Shown here piece by piece: positions 45,883 to 53,432 of a stretch of 64,000 nucleotides of DNA. Within the stretch, counting starts at the first letter, position 1, and each line of letters opens with the position of its first letter. This stretch comes from Pseudomonas sp. BN102. GTDB taxonomy: Bacteria > Pseudomonadota > Gammaproteobacteria > Pseudomonadales > Pseudomonadaceae. Both the position numbers and the translations under genes were made by a program. The notes beneath the pieces were generated by a model. That model was not told the DNA's origin, did not search any database, and worked only from the letters and a program-made list of their open reading frames with translations. The stretch spans positions 202,475 to 266,474 of the forward strand of contig NZ_SSON01000078.1 of assembly GCF_029871245.1 (NCBI RefSeq), read 5' to 3'.

Positions 45883-46962
45883 ATGGCTGACATCTTCGAA
45901 AACCCAATGGGCCTGATGGGCTTTGAATTCATCGAATTCGCTTCCCCCACCCCGAATACCCTGGAACCCATCTTCGCCATGATGGGCTTCACCAAGGTCG
46001 CCACCCACCGCTCCAAGGACGTTCACCTGTATCGCCAGGGCGAGATCAACCTGATCCTCAACAACGAGCCCAAGAGCCAGGCCGCCTACTTCGCCGCCGA
46101 GCACGGCCCGTCCGTCTGCGGCATGGCCTTCCGCGTGAAGAACGCCCACCAGGCCTACGCCCGCGCCCTGGAACTGGGCGCCCAGCCCATCGAGATCCCC
46201 ACCGGCCCGATGGAACTGCGCCTGCCGGCGATCAAGGGTATCGGCGGCGCTCCGCTGTACCTGATCGACCGCTTTGGCGAAGGCTCCTCGATCTATGACA
46301 TCGACTTCGAGTTCATCGAAGGCGTGGACCGCAACCCGCAGGGGGCCGGCCTGAAGATCATCGACCACCTGACCCACAACGTGTACCGCGGCCGCATGGC
46401 CTACTGGGCGGACTTCTACGAGAAGCTGTTCAACTTCCGCGAGATCCGCTACTTCGACATCAAGGGCGAGTACACCGGCCTGACCTCCAAGGCCATGACC
46501 GCGCCGGACGGCATGATCCGCATCCCGCTGAACGAGGAATCCTCCAAGGGCTCGGGGCAGATCGAAGAGTTCCTGATGCAGTTCAACGGCGAAGGCATCC
46601 AGCACGTGGCGTTCTTCACCGACGACCTGCTCAAGACCTGGGATGACCTGAAGGCTCGTGGCATGCGCTTCATGACTGCGCCGCCGGAAACCTACTACGA
46701 GATGCTCCAGGGCCGCCTGCCGGACCACGGCGAGCCGGAAGAGGAACTGAAGGCCCGTGGCATCCTGCTGGATGGCACCACCGAAGGCGGCAACAGGCGC
46801 CTGCTGCTGCAGATCTTCTCGGAAACCCTGATGGGCCCGGTGTTCTTCGAGTTCATCCAGCGCAAGGGCGATGACGGCTTCGGCGAGGGCAACTTCAAGG
46901 CCCTGTTCGAGTCCATCGAACGTGATCAGATTCGTCGTGGCGTGCTCAGCACCGACGAATAA
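45883..46962 (+). CDS. hpd: 4-hydroxyphenylpyruvate dioxygenase
   Basis: A 359-residue non-haem iron enzyme converting 4-hydroxyphenylpyruvate to homogentisate. The three iron ligands are visible: His in [13 protein letters not shown] (near residue 163), His in [13 protein letters not shown] (near 242) and Glu in [21 protein letters not shown] (near 324). Length equals other Pseudomonas enzymes. The ATG at 45883 has GAGGTG and an A-run upstream; an ATG five codons earlier is less well placed. It is 143 bases after maiA, so both co-transcription and an own promoter are possible. It ends in an intrinsic terminator. Confidence 0.96.
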   Translation: MADIFENPMGLMGFEFIEFASPTPNTLEPIFAMMGFTKVATHRSKDVHLYRQGEINLILNNEPKSQAAYFAAEHGPSVCGMAFRVKNAHQAYARALELGAQPIEIPTGPMELRLPAIKGIGGAPLYLIDRFGEGSSIYDIDFEFIEGVDRNPQGAGLKIIDHLTHNVYRGRMAYWADFYEKLFNFREIRYFDIKGEYTGLTSKAMTAPDGMIRIPLNEESSKGSGQIEEFLMQFNGEGIQHVAFFTDDLLKTWDDLKARGMRFMTAPPETYYEMLQGRLPDHGEPEEELKARGILLDGTTEGGNRRLLLQIFSETLMGPVFFEFIQRKGDDGFGEGNFKALFESIERDQIRRGVLSTDE

Positions 46963-46982
46963 GGCGCGATCGTCCAGGAAAG

Positions 46983-47008
46983 ACCCGGCTTCCGCCGGGT
47001 TTTTCTTT
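46983..47008 (+). terminator. Intrinsic terminator of hpd
   Basis: Stem ACCCGGC/GCCGGGT with loop TTCC at 46983-47000, followed by TTTTTCTTT. It lies 20 bases after the stop codon. Confidence 0.92.
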
Positions 47009-47026
47009 GTCTGCCGTCGACATCGG

Positions 47027-47090
47027 GTAGGGTGCGCTGCGCGCACCGAAACTACCGCGCAAGATAGCCGGTGCGCACGGTGCACCCTAC
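47027..47090. repeat. 64-bp palindromic element with GTAGGGTGCG ends
   Basis: GTAGGGTGCGCTGCGCGCAC on the left and GTGCGCACGGTGCACCCTAC on the right are inverted around a 24-base centre. The same design is at 54811-54874, and similar ends bound 27072-27179. Confidence 0.75.
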
Positions 47091-47142
47091 GGAAGCCCCG
47101 GACTCCTGACTATGCTTTCCATGGGGGTTGGAGGCGCTTCAC

Positions 47143-47628
47143 ATGCAACTCGTCAGCGTGACCATCGACAAGCCGGACGACATCAACTTCATCTTCGGCC
47201 AGACCCACTTCATCAAGTCCGTGGAAGACATCCACGAAGCCCTGGTCGGCGCGGTGCCCGGTATCCGCTTCGGGCTGGCCTTCTGCGAGGCCTCGGGCAA
47301 GTGCCTGGTGCGCTGCTCCGGCACCGACGACGCCCTGCTCGAACTCGCCCGCCGCAACGCCCTCGCGATTGCCGCCGGTCATAGTTTCATCGTCTTCCTC
47401 GGCGAAGGTTTCTACCCGGTCAATGTGCTCAACAGCCTCAAGCTGGTGCCGGAGGTCTGCCGGATCTTCTGCGCCACGGCCAATCCCACCGAGGTAATAC
47501 TCGCCGAAACCGGCCAGGGCCGTGGTGTGCTCGGGGTGGTGGATGGCTTCCCGCCGAAAGGGGCGGAAGGCGAGGAAGACATCGCCTGGCGCAAGGGCCT
47601 GCTGCGGCAGATCGGCTACAAGCTCTGA
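47143..47628 (+). CDS. Adenosine-specific kinase-like protein (DUF355/Adenosine_kin family)
   Basis: A 161-residue protein of a small family first named from an archaeal structure, annotated as adenosine-specific kinase. Family segments are INFIFGQTHFIKSVEDIHEAL near residue 14, GIRFGLAFCEASGKCLVRCSG near 45 and the C-terminal CRIFCATANPTEVILAETGQGRGVLGVVDG. Its biochemical role in bacteria is not well established. The ATG at 47143 lies after a GGAGGC. It is monocistronic; a hairpin follows the stop. Confidence 0.82.
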   Translation: MQLVSVTIDKPDDINFIFGQTHFIKSVEDIHEALVGAVPGIRFGLAFCEASGKCLVRCSGTDDALLELARRNALAIAAGHSFIVFLGEGFYPVNVLNSLKLVPEVCRIFCATANPTEVILAETGQGRGVLGVVDGFPPKGAEGEEDIAWRKGLLRQIGYKL

Positions 47629-48033
47629 GGCACGGGCGGCAGTTCGGATCCTTGATATTCGAACTGCCTTTGCCCCTGTATCCGACAAGTTTTCGTTAGT
47701 TGCGACGCGGACTTTCAGCAGCCTGCCATCGTTGCGACTCAACGCATGTGCCTATCTGAATTCCAGCGGCCTTTTCCATTGCCGGCCTATTCGAAATTCC
47801 GATTTGCACGGCGACTTCCACAAATTACCGGGGAAAGGGTGCCGATCGAACAGGCAGGATTCGGTGACGACCTGATGAGGAACTCCGAAGTACGTGCCGG
47901 GATTTCGCCACGCCCCTCTGGTCAGGTAACGAGATTTATGCTCAGAAAACGAGCATACTCGGCGAGTTCTGGAAGCAAATATCAAGTTCAGGGCAACCGA
48001 AGTATTGAAGTGCGCCCCGCAAAGGAAAGAGCC
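47629..48033. other. 405-bp intergenic region
   Basis: A GGCAGTTCG/CGAACTGCC hairpin at 47638-47668 followed by TTT probably terminates the preceding gene. The rest has lower GC than the neighbouring genes. The frame of the downstream small gene is open through part of it, but the residues there look like non-coding translation. An imperfect GCTCAGAAAACGAGC inverted repeat lies near 47940-47955. No gene is supported. Confidence 0.5.
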
Positions 48034-48234
48034 ATGTCCAACCCGTTGATCGATAAATCCAGGTCAGTTCTCGAATTACAGGTGGAGTCGTTCCTCACCA
48101 ATGGTGGCGAAATCCAGCAGATTCCCACCGGGACCACCGGCATGAAACCCAAGGAGACCTGGAAGAAAAGCGCTGCGAAGAGCCAGCCCCAGTCCCCCCT
48201 TCCCGCAGCAGCCACGTCCGAAGCCGACGAGTGA
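48034..48234 (+). CDS. Small hypothetical protein, 66 residues
   Basis: Not recognised. The ATG at 48034 is preceded by AAAGGAAAGAG. The first half, MSNPLIDKSRSVLELQVESF then LTNGGEIQQIPTGTTGMKP, looks like a compact helix-turn unit; the second half is a Lys/Ser/Pro/Ala-rich tail ending in EADE. The helix followed by NGG and IPxGxxG resembles small putative nucleic-acid-binding proteins common in Pseudomonas, but I cannot name a family. It is preceded by a 400-bp leader-like region and stands alone. Confidence 0.6.
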   Translation: MSNPLIDKSRSVLELQVESFLTNGGEIQQIPTGTTGMKPKETWKKSAAKSQPQSPLPAAATSEADE

Positions 48235-48313
48235 CCCCCTCCAGGTTGGCGTCCTCGCCGGACAGAGGCGACGACGCCAACACGGTCAATGAGCGCTCCA
48301 GGAGCGCCCAGGC

Positions 48314-48341
48314 AAAAAAAAGCTGCCATCGCCGGCAGCTT
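48314..48341 (-). terminator. Hairpin with A-run, terminator on the minus strand
   Basis: AGCTGCC and GGCAGCT pair around ATCGCC at 48322-48341. The left side is AAAAAAAA, which is a T-run on the minus strand; the right side (TCAATTT) is weaker for plus-strand genes. It lies 90 bases after the small gene at 48034 and may end it from the plus side. Confidence 0.6.
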
Positions 48342-48457
48342 CAATTTGCACCCTGGCACGTCCTGTGCCCTTTCTGTTCCTGAATTCAGAATGCCCCCTC
48401 CGGATGACAATGCCGTGGCGCTGGCGTGACCGCTAGGCGACAGCCGCGCTGTCCGTC

Positions 48458-48473
48458 TTCAGGGTCCCTTAAG
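48458..48473 (+). promoter_or_regulatory. Candidate response-regulator box (TTAAG-type direct repeat)
   Basis: TTCAG-N6-TTAAG lies 50 bases before the first gene of the seven-gene operon. PmrA/BqsR-type OmpR regulators bind TTAAG-N6-TTAAG direct repeats; one base differs here. The operon itself ends with an OmpR-type regulator of that branch, so autoregulation is plausible. Confidence 0.4.
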
Positions 48474-48522
48474 ACTTCCCCCGGATACTGCTCTCCATAC
48501 GCTTCCCGCCTGGAGGGCACCG

Positions 48523-49197
48523 ATGAACAGCACCGAGTGGAACGCCCTGTTCCCATTCCGTTTCGGCCACAAATCGCAGCAACACTACCTGTCCCTGCTG
48601 CTGGCGAGCGATCCAGGGCGCAGCCAGGCCGAGGCCTTCGTCCACCGGCGCTTCCTCAGCGTCCACGGTGCCGACATCCGCCAGTTCATGCCCGAGCTGC
48701 TCTCCATGCGTAACCACCATGGCGCGCTCAGCGCCGTGGCCGGACTGCGCATGGCCAGCCAGAGTCAGCTGTTCCTTGAGCAGTACCTCGAGGCACCGGC
48801 CGAAACCATGATCGCCCAACTGGCCGCACGCCCGGTGGCGCGGGACCAGATAGTCGAAGTGGGCAACCTGGCCTCGATCAACTCCGGCAATGCCCGGTTG
48901 ATCATCGTCGCAGTCACCTGGCTGCTGTACCTGCGGGGCCTGGACTGGGTGGTGTTCACCGGAGCGCCAACACTGATCAACAGCTTTCGACGCCTGGGCC
49001 TGGAACCCTTGCTGCTCGGCGATGCCGACCCTGGCCGGCTGGGGGATGCCCAACAGCAATGGGGCACCTACTACGAACAGAAGCCGCAGGTATTCAGCGG
49101 CAGCATCCGCTTCGGCTTCGAACAGTTGCAACACAACGGAGTCATAGACCGGCTGGGTTTTCCTGAGGCAGACAGGGTGGCCCACGATGCAGCCTGA
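48523..49197 (+). CDS. Thermostable hemolysin-family protein
   Basis: A 224-residue cytosolic-looking protein (no signal peptide) of the thermostable hemolysin family. The central region EVGNLASINSGNARLIIVAV and LRGLDWVVFTGAPTLINSFRRLGLEP (about 106-165) has the pattern of GNAT or LuxI-type acyltransferases: a conserved Glu, a helix, then a strand and an FRRLG helix. A hemolytic role is therefore doubtful here; an N-acyltransferase role in the operon's pathway is an inference. It is the first of seven genes; its stop overlaps the next start by 11 bases. Confidence 0.8.
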   Translation: MNSTEWNALFPFRFGHKSQQHYLSLLLASDPGRSQAEAFVHRRFLSVHGADIRQFMPELLSMRNHHGALSAVAGLRMASQSQLFLEQYLEAPAETMIAQLAARPVARDQIVEVGNLASINSGNARLIIVAVTWLLYLRGLDWVVFTGAPTLINSFRRLGLEPLLLGDADPGRLGDAQQQWGTYYEQKPQVFSGSIRFGFEQLQHNGVIDRLGFPEADRVAHDAA

Positions 49198-50656
49198 GGG
49201 CCTGCGCGCCATCCTCCGCCAGCACGCCGGCCGTCTGCCGCAACCCCTGGCCCTGCGTGGCGACACCCGCTGCCACACCTACGCCCAACTGCTCGACGAA
49301 GTGGAGCGTCGCGAAGCCGTGCTGCGTGGCGAACCCGATGGCGTGCTCGCCCTTGGTTTGGAGAACGGCCCCGACGCCCTGCTCTGGGACCTGGCCGCCC
49401 TTCTCGCCGGACGCCCCTGCCTACCGCTTCCGCCGTTCTTCAGCCCGCAACAGCGCGCTCATTGCCTGGCGCAATGTCGCGTCAACCTGGCAGTGGCCGA
49501 CAGCGGGTTCTCAGCCGAACTGGAGACCGCGGGCTTCCAGGCCGATGGCCATTTCTGGCGCAGGACCGTCAATGGCGGCACCACCCTGCCGGCAGGTACC
49601 GCCAAGGTCACCTACACCTCCGGCACTACCGCACAGCCCAAGGGCGTCTGCCTGAGTGCCGAGTCCCTGTTGCAGGTGGCCGGCGAACTGGAAGCCGCCA
49701 GCCGCCCCAGCGCACCTGCGCATTACCTGGCCGTGCTGCCGCTGGCGGTGCTGCTGGAGAACCTCGGGACCTATGCCGCCTTGCTGGCCGGAGCCTGCGT
49801 CACTCTGCTGCCCCAGCGCCAGCTGGGTATCCAGGGCGCCAGCGGGGTGGACTGGCCGAAGCTGCTGGCCAGCGTCGTCCTCAGTGGCGCCCAGAGCCTG
49901 ATCCTGGTACCGCAGCTGCTGCTCGGCCTGGTCACCGCCATCGAGCGCGGGCACCTGGGCCCCGGGCAGTTCCGCTTCGTCGCCGTGGGCGGTGCGCGCG
50001 TGTCGCCGGAACTGCTGGCTCGTGCGGCAAGGGTCGGGCTGCCGGTGTTCGAGGGCTACGGACTTTCCGAATGCGCGTCCGTGGTCTGCCTCAACCGGCC
50101 GGGCGCCAATCGCCCCGGCAGTGTCGGCCAGCCCCTGCCCCATGTGCGGGTGCGCCTGGCCGAGGATGGTGAAGTGCTGGTCAGCGGCCCGGTCCTGCTC
50201 GGCTATCTGGGCGAGCCGCCCTTCACCGGGCCATGGTGGCCGACCGGCGACCTTGGCGAGTTCGATGCCGATGGCTACCTCCACCTCCGGGGCCGCAAAA
50301 AGCACCAGTTCATCACCAGCTTCGGGCGCAATGTGAACCCGGACTGGGTCGAGGCCGAGCTGACCCAGCGCGGCACGATCGCTCAGGCCTTCGTCCATGG
50401 CGAGGGGCTGCCAGGCAATCTCGCCCTGCTCTGGCCGCTGGACCCGGCCTGCACGGACCAGGCGCTGGCCGATGCCGTCGCCAGTGCCAATGTCGACCTC
50501 CCGGACTACGCCCGGGTCCGGGCCTGGCGCCGCCTGGAAGTCCCCTTCAGCACGGCCGATGGCCTGCTCACCGCCAACGGTCGCCCGCGCCGCGAGGCCA
50601 TCCTCGCGCGTTACCACAGCACCCTGCTCGAACTCGAACACGAGGTAGAACCATGA
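49187..50656 (+). CDS. AMP-dependent acyl ligase (acyl-CoA synthetase-like)
   Basis: A 489-residue adenylating enzyme of the ANL superfamily. Motifs: P-loop VTYTSGTTAQPKGVCLS near residue 143, VFEGYGLSECASVVCLNRPG near 288, PTGDLGEFDADGYLHLRGRKKHQFI near 349 and the C-terminal catalytic Lys region (LTANGRPRR, where the usual Lys is replaced or shifted to Arg-Pro-Arg). It would activate a fatty or aromatic acid as acyl-AMP. At under 500 residues it is shorter than standard long-chain acyl-CoA ligases. It overlaps both neighbours, so it belongs to the same pathway. Confidence 0.85.
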   Translation: MQPEGLRAILRQHAGRLPQPLALRGDTRCHTYAQLLDEVERREAVLRGEPDGVLALGLENGPDALLWDLAALLAGRPCLPLPPFFSPQQRAHCLAQCRVNLAVADSGFSAELETAGFQADGHFWRRTVNGGTTLPAGTAKVTYTSGTTAQPKGVCLSAESLLQVAGELEAASRPSAPAHYLAVLPLAVLLENLGTYAALLAGACVTLLPQRQLGIQGASGVDWPKLLASVVLSGAQSLILVPQLLLGLVTAIERGHLGPGQFRFVAVGGARVSPELLARAARVGLPVFEGYGLSECASVVCLNRPGANRPGSVGQPLPHVRVRLAEDGEVLVSGPVLLGYLGEPPFTGPWWPTGDLGEFDADGYLHLRGRKKHQFITSFGRNVNPDWVEAELTQRGTIAQAFVHGEGLPGNLALLWPLDPACTDQALADAVASANVDLPDYARVRAWRRLEVPFSTADGLLTANGRPRREAILARYHSTLLELEHEVEP

Positions 50657-51327
50657 ATTTCTTCGACCAGTTGCAAGCCGCCACCGCCAGCGAACGGGAA
50701 GCACTGTTCAGCGTCCCGGTGATACGCGAGGCCCTGGCTGGCCAGGTCAGCCTGGAGGGCTACCGCGCCTTCCTCGGCCAGGCTTACCACCATGTTCGGC
50801 ATACCGTGCCGCTGATGATGGCCTGCGGCGCGCGCCTGCCCCCGCGCCTGGAATGGCTGCGCGGCGCGGTCTGCGAATACATCGAGGAAGAGTACGGCCA
50901 CGAGCGCTGGATACTCGACGATATAGCCGCCTGTGGCGGCGACCCCGAAGCCGTCAGCCTCAGCCGCCCCTCGCTACCCATCGAGCTGATGGTGGCCTAC
51001 CTCTACGACCTGATCGCCCGCGGCAACCCAGTGGGACTGTTCGGCATGGTCAATGTGCTGGAGGGCACCAGCATCGCCCTGGCCACCCAGGCTGCCGGTG
51101 CCATCCGCGAGACTCTGCAGCTGCCGGCTGGCGCCTTCAGCTACCTGTCCTCCCATGGCGCCCTGGACCAGGGCCACATGGCCACTTACCGCCAGTTGAT
51201 GAACCAGTTGGACGACGAGGACGACCGTCAGGCCGTCCTCCACGCCGCCAAGGTGGTCTACCAGCTCTATGCCGAGATGTTCCGCGGACTGCCCCGTGCC
51301 GGTGAGGTGCAACATGCGCCTCTCTGA
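50653..51327 (+). CDS. Haem-oxygenase-like diiron oxidase/oxygenase (TenA-fold, UndA-like ligands)
   Basis: A 224-residue all-helical protein of the TenA/haem-oxygenase fold. The positions that bind two irons in UndA-type HDO enzymes appear conserved: Glu80 and His83 (EEYGHE), Glu137 (NVLEGTS) and His168, Asp172 and His175 (SSHGALDQGH). Known HDO enzymes perform oxidative decarboxylation of fatty acids or N-oxygenation. In this operon it would act on the product or substrate of the adjacent acyl ligase. It overlaps the ligase by four bases and the following SDR by 14. Thiaminase activity (TenA) is unlikely given the context and the diiron ligands. Confidence 0.82.
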   Translation: MNFFDQLQAATASEREALFSVPVIREALAGQVSLEGYRAFLGQAYHHVRHTVPLMMACGARLPPRLEWLRGAVCEYIEEEYGHERWILDDIAACGGDPEAVSLSRPSLPIELMVAYLYDLIARGNPVGLFGMVNVLEGTSIALATQAAGAIRETLQLPAGAFSYLSSHGALDQGHMATYRQLMNQLDDEDDRQAVLHAAKVVYQLYAEMFRGLPRAGEVQHAPL

Positions 51328-52120
51328 CTGTCGTGCCCTGCTCACCGGCGCCAGCGGCGGCATTGGCCTGGCCCTGGCCGAACAGCTTTGCGCCCGCGGT
51401 GCCCACGTGCTGGTGGTGAGCCGTACGCGGGCGACCCTGGCCGCGCTTCTGCGACGCTATCCACAGCAGCTCGCCTGGATCGGTGCCGACCTGCGCCAGG
51501 CCCAGGACCGCCAGCGGGTGCTGGACGCCGCACGCGACATGGGCGGCGTCAACCTGCTGGTGAATGCCGCCGGGGTGAACCGCTTCGCCATGCTCGAACA
51601 GGTGGACGAGGGCCAGATAGAGGACATGCTCGCCCTCAACGTCACCGCCACCCTGCAACTGACCCGCACGCTGCTGCCGCTGCTGCGCCAGCAGAGCCAT
51701 GGTCTGGTGGTCAATGTCGGCTCCACCTACGGCTCCATCGGCTACCCCGGATACACCGTCTACTGCGCCAGCAAGTTTGCCCTGCGCGGTTTCTCCGAGG
51801 CCCTGCGTCGGGAGCTGGCGGACACCCCGGTGAATGTCCTCTACGTCGCCCCGCGCGCCACCCGCACCGGTATGAACAGCCAGGCGGCCATGGCCCTCAA
51901 CGCAGAGCTCAAGGTGGGTGTGGACGAGCCCGAGCAGGTGGCCGGGGCCGTGATCGCGGCCATCGAGAAAGACCTTCGCGAGCTCTACCTCGGCTGGCCG
52001 GAAAAGCTCTTCGTCCGGCTCAACGGCATGCTGCCGCGGCTGGTAGACCGCGCCCTGCACAAGCAGCTGCCGATCATCCGTCGCTTCAGTGCCGCCTCCC
52101 ACCGCAAGGACCACCCATGA
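51314..52120 (+). CDS. Short-chain dehydrogenase/reductase
   Basis: A 268-residue classical SDR. The NAD(P) loop is LLTGASGGIGLALAE near residue 8, the core NAAG near 86, and the catalytic Ser, Tyr and Lys are in VNVGSTYGSIGYPG and YTVYCASKFALRGFSEALRREL. An Arg in VVSRTRATL after the second strand suggests NADPH preference. The C-terminal tail (LYLGWPEKLFVRLNGMLPRLVDRAL) is typical of SDRs acting on acyl or keto-acyl chains at membranes. It overlaps its neighbours (14 and 4 bases), so expression is coupled. Confidence 0.88.
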   Translation: MRLSDCRALLTGASGGIGLALAEQLCARGAHVLVVSRTRATLAALLRRYPQQLAWIGADLRQAQDRQRVLDAARDMGGVNLLVNAAGVNRFAMLEQVDEGQIEDMLALNVTATLQLTRTLLPLLRQQSHGLVVNVGSTYGSIGYPGYTVYCASKFALRGFSEALRRELADTPVNVLYVAPRATRTGMNSQAAMALNAELKVGVDEPEQVAGAVIAAIEKDLRELYLGWPEKLFVRLNGMLPRLVDRALHKQLPIIRRFSAASHRKDHP

Positions 52121-52761
52121 TGAACAAGCTCATCTGCGCCTTCGGCCTGCTGCTGATCCTCAGCATTCCCGCCTGGGCCCTGGACGCCGGCGACAGCCAG
52201 CGCCTCGCCGCCATCCAGCAGCGCTGGGCGGAAATCCAGTATCAGGTTCCGGAGAAACAACGCGCCGCTGAGTTCGAGAAACTCGCCGCCCAAACTGCCG
52301 CCTTCACCCACGACGCGCCGCAAGCCGCCGAGGCCTGGATCTGGCATGGCATTGTCACCAGCAGCTGGGCCGGTGCCGAAGGCGGACTGGGCGCCCTGGG
52401 CAAGGTCAAGGACGCCCGTGTCGCCCTGGAGCGCGCCATCCAGCTCGACCCCACCGCCCTGCAAGGCTCGGCCTATACCAGCCTGGGCGCGCTCTACGAC
52501 CGGGTGCCCGGCTGGCCCATCAGCTTCGGCGACGAGGCAGAGGCGGAGAAACTGCTGCGCAAGGCCTTGCAGATCAACCCCAGGGGCATCGACAGCCTGT
52601 ATTTCTGGGGCGACCACCTGCATCGCGCAGGAAAGCAAATGGAGGCCCGTGCAGTGCTGCTCAAGGCGCGGGAGGCCGCCCCACGTCCGGGCCGCGAACT
52701 GGCCGACCAGGGCCGGCGCCAGGAAATCGATGCTTTACTGCAGGAAATCCAGAAACCCTAA
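52117..52761 (+). CDS. Exported TPR-like protein
   Basis: A 214-residue protein with a cleavable signal peptide (MMNKLICAFGLLLILSIPAWALDAG). The mature part is helical with degenerate tetratricopeptide repeats, e.g. AWIWHGIVTSSWAGAEGGLGALGKVKDARVALERAIQLDP-type helix pairs, then AEAEKLLRKALQINPRGIDSLYFWGDHLHRAG. It probably resides in the periplasm and binds a partner protein. The ATGA overlap with the SDR gene and nine-base gap to the regulator gene place it in the operon. It could link the pathway product to the sensor kinase, which is inference. Confidence 0.78.
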   Translation: MMNKLICAFGLLLILSIPAWALDAGDSQRLAAIQQRWAEIQYQVPEKQRAAEFEKLAAQTAAFTHDAPQAAEAWIWHGIVTSSWAGAEGGLGALGKVKDARVALERAIQLDPTALQGSAYTSLGALYDRVPGWPISFGDEAEAEKLLRKALQINPRGIDSLYFWGDHLHRAGKQMEARAVLLKAREAAPRPGRELADQGRRQEIDALLQEIQKP

Positions 52762-52769
52762 GGCCGCCC

Positions 52770-53432
52770 ATGCGACTCCTACTCGTCGAAGACGACAACG
52801 CCCTCGGAGCAGGGATGCGCAGCGGCCTGCGCCAGGAGGGGTACACCATCGACTGGCTGACCGATGGCGCCAGCGCCCTGCACGCCCTGCAGAACGAAGA
52901 TTTCGACCTGGCGATCCTCGACCTCGGCCTGCCGCGCATGGACGGCATCCAGGTTCTCCAGCAGCTGCGCGCCGGGGGCTCGACCTTGCCGGTGCTGGTG
53001 CTCACCGCCCGCGACGCCACCGAGGATCGCATCCTCGGCCTGGATGCAGGCGCGGACGACTACCTGGTCAAGCCCTTCGATCTCAACGAGCTGAAGGCCC
53101 GCCTGCGTGCCCTCCTGCGACGCAGCGCGGGCCGACCACAGACGCTGATCGAGCACGCCGGGGTAGTCCTCGATCCGGTCAACCAGCAGGTCAGCTACCT
53201 GGGCAACCCGGTGGCCCTCACGCCCAAGGAGTACCAACTGCTCCACGAGCTGCTCTCGCAAACGGGCAAGGTACTGACCCGCGAACGCCTGCTGCAGACC
53301 CTCTACGGTTGGGACGAGGAAGCCGAAAGCAACACCCTGGAGGTGCACATCCATCACCTGCGTAAAAAGCTTTCCAGCGAACTCATCCGCACCGTGCGTG
53401 GCATCGGCTATCTGGTGGACGGCCGGCCATGA
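52770..53432 (+). CDS. OmpR-family response regulator (PmrA/QseB-like)
   Basis: A 220-residue two-component regulator. The receiver domain (1-115) has the acidic pair VEDDN, phospho-acceptor Asp51 in LAILDLGLPRMDG and Lys in VKPFDLNEL; the OmpR-type winged helix follows (about 125-218, ending TLEVHIHHLRKKLSSELIRTVRGIGYLV). It is phosphorylated by the adjacent kinase. A TTAAG-type box before the operon is a candidate target. It overlaps the kinase gene by four bases. Confidence 0.92.
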   Translation: MRLLLVEDDNALGAGMRSGLRQEGYTIDWLTDGASALHALQNEDFDLAILDLGLPRMDGIQVLQQLRAGGSTLPVLVLTARDATEDRILGLDAGADDYLVKPFDLNELKARLRALLRRSAGRPQTLIEHAGVVLDPVNQQVSYLGNPVALTPKEYQLLHELLSQTGKVLTRERLLQTLYGWDEEAESNTLEVHIHHLRKKLSSELIRTVRGIGYLVDGRP

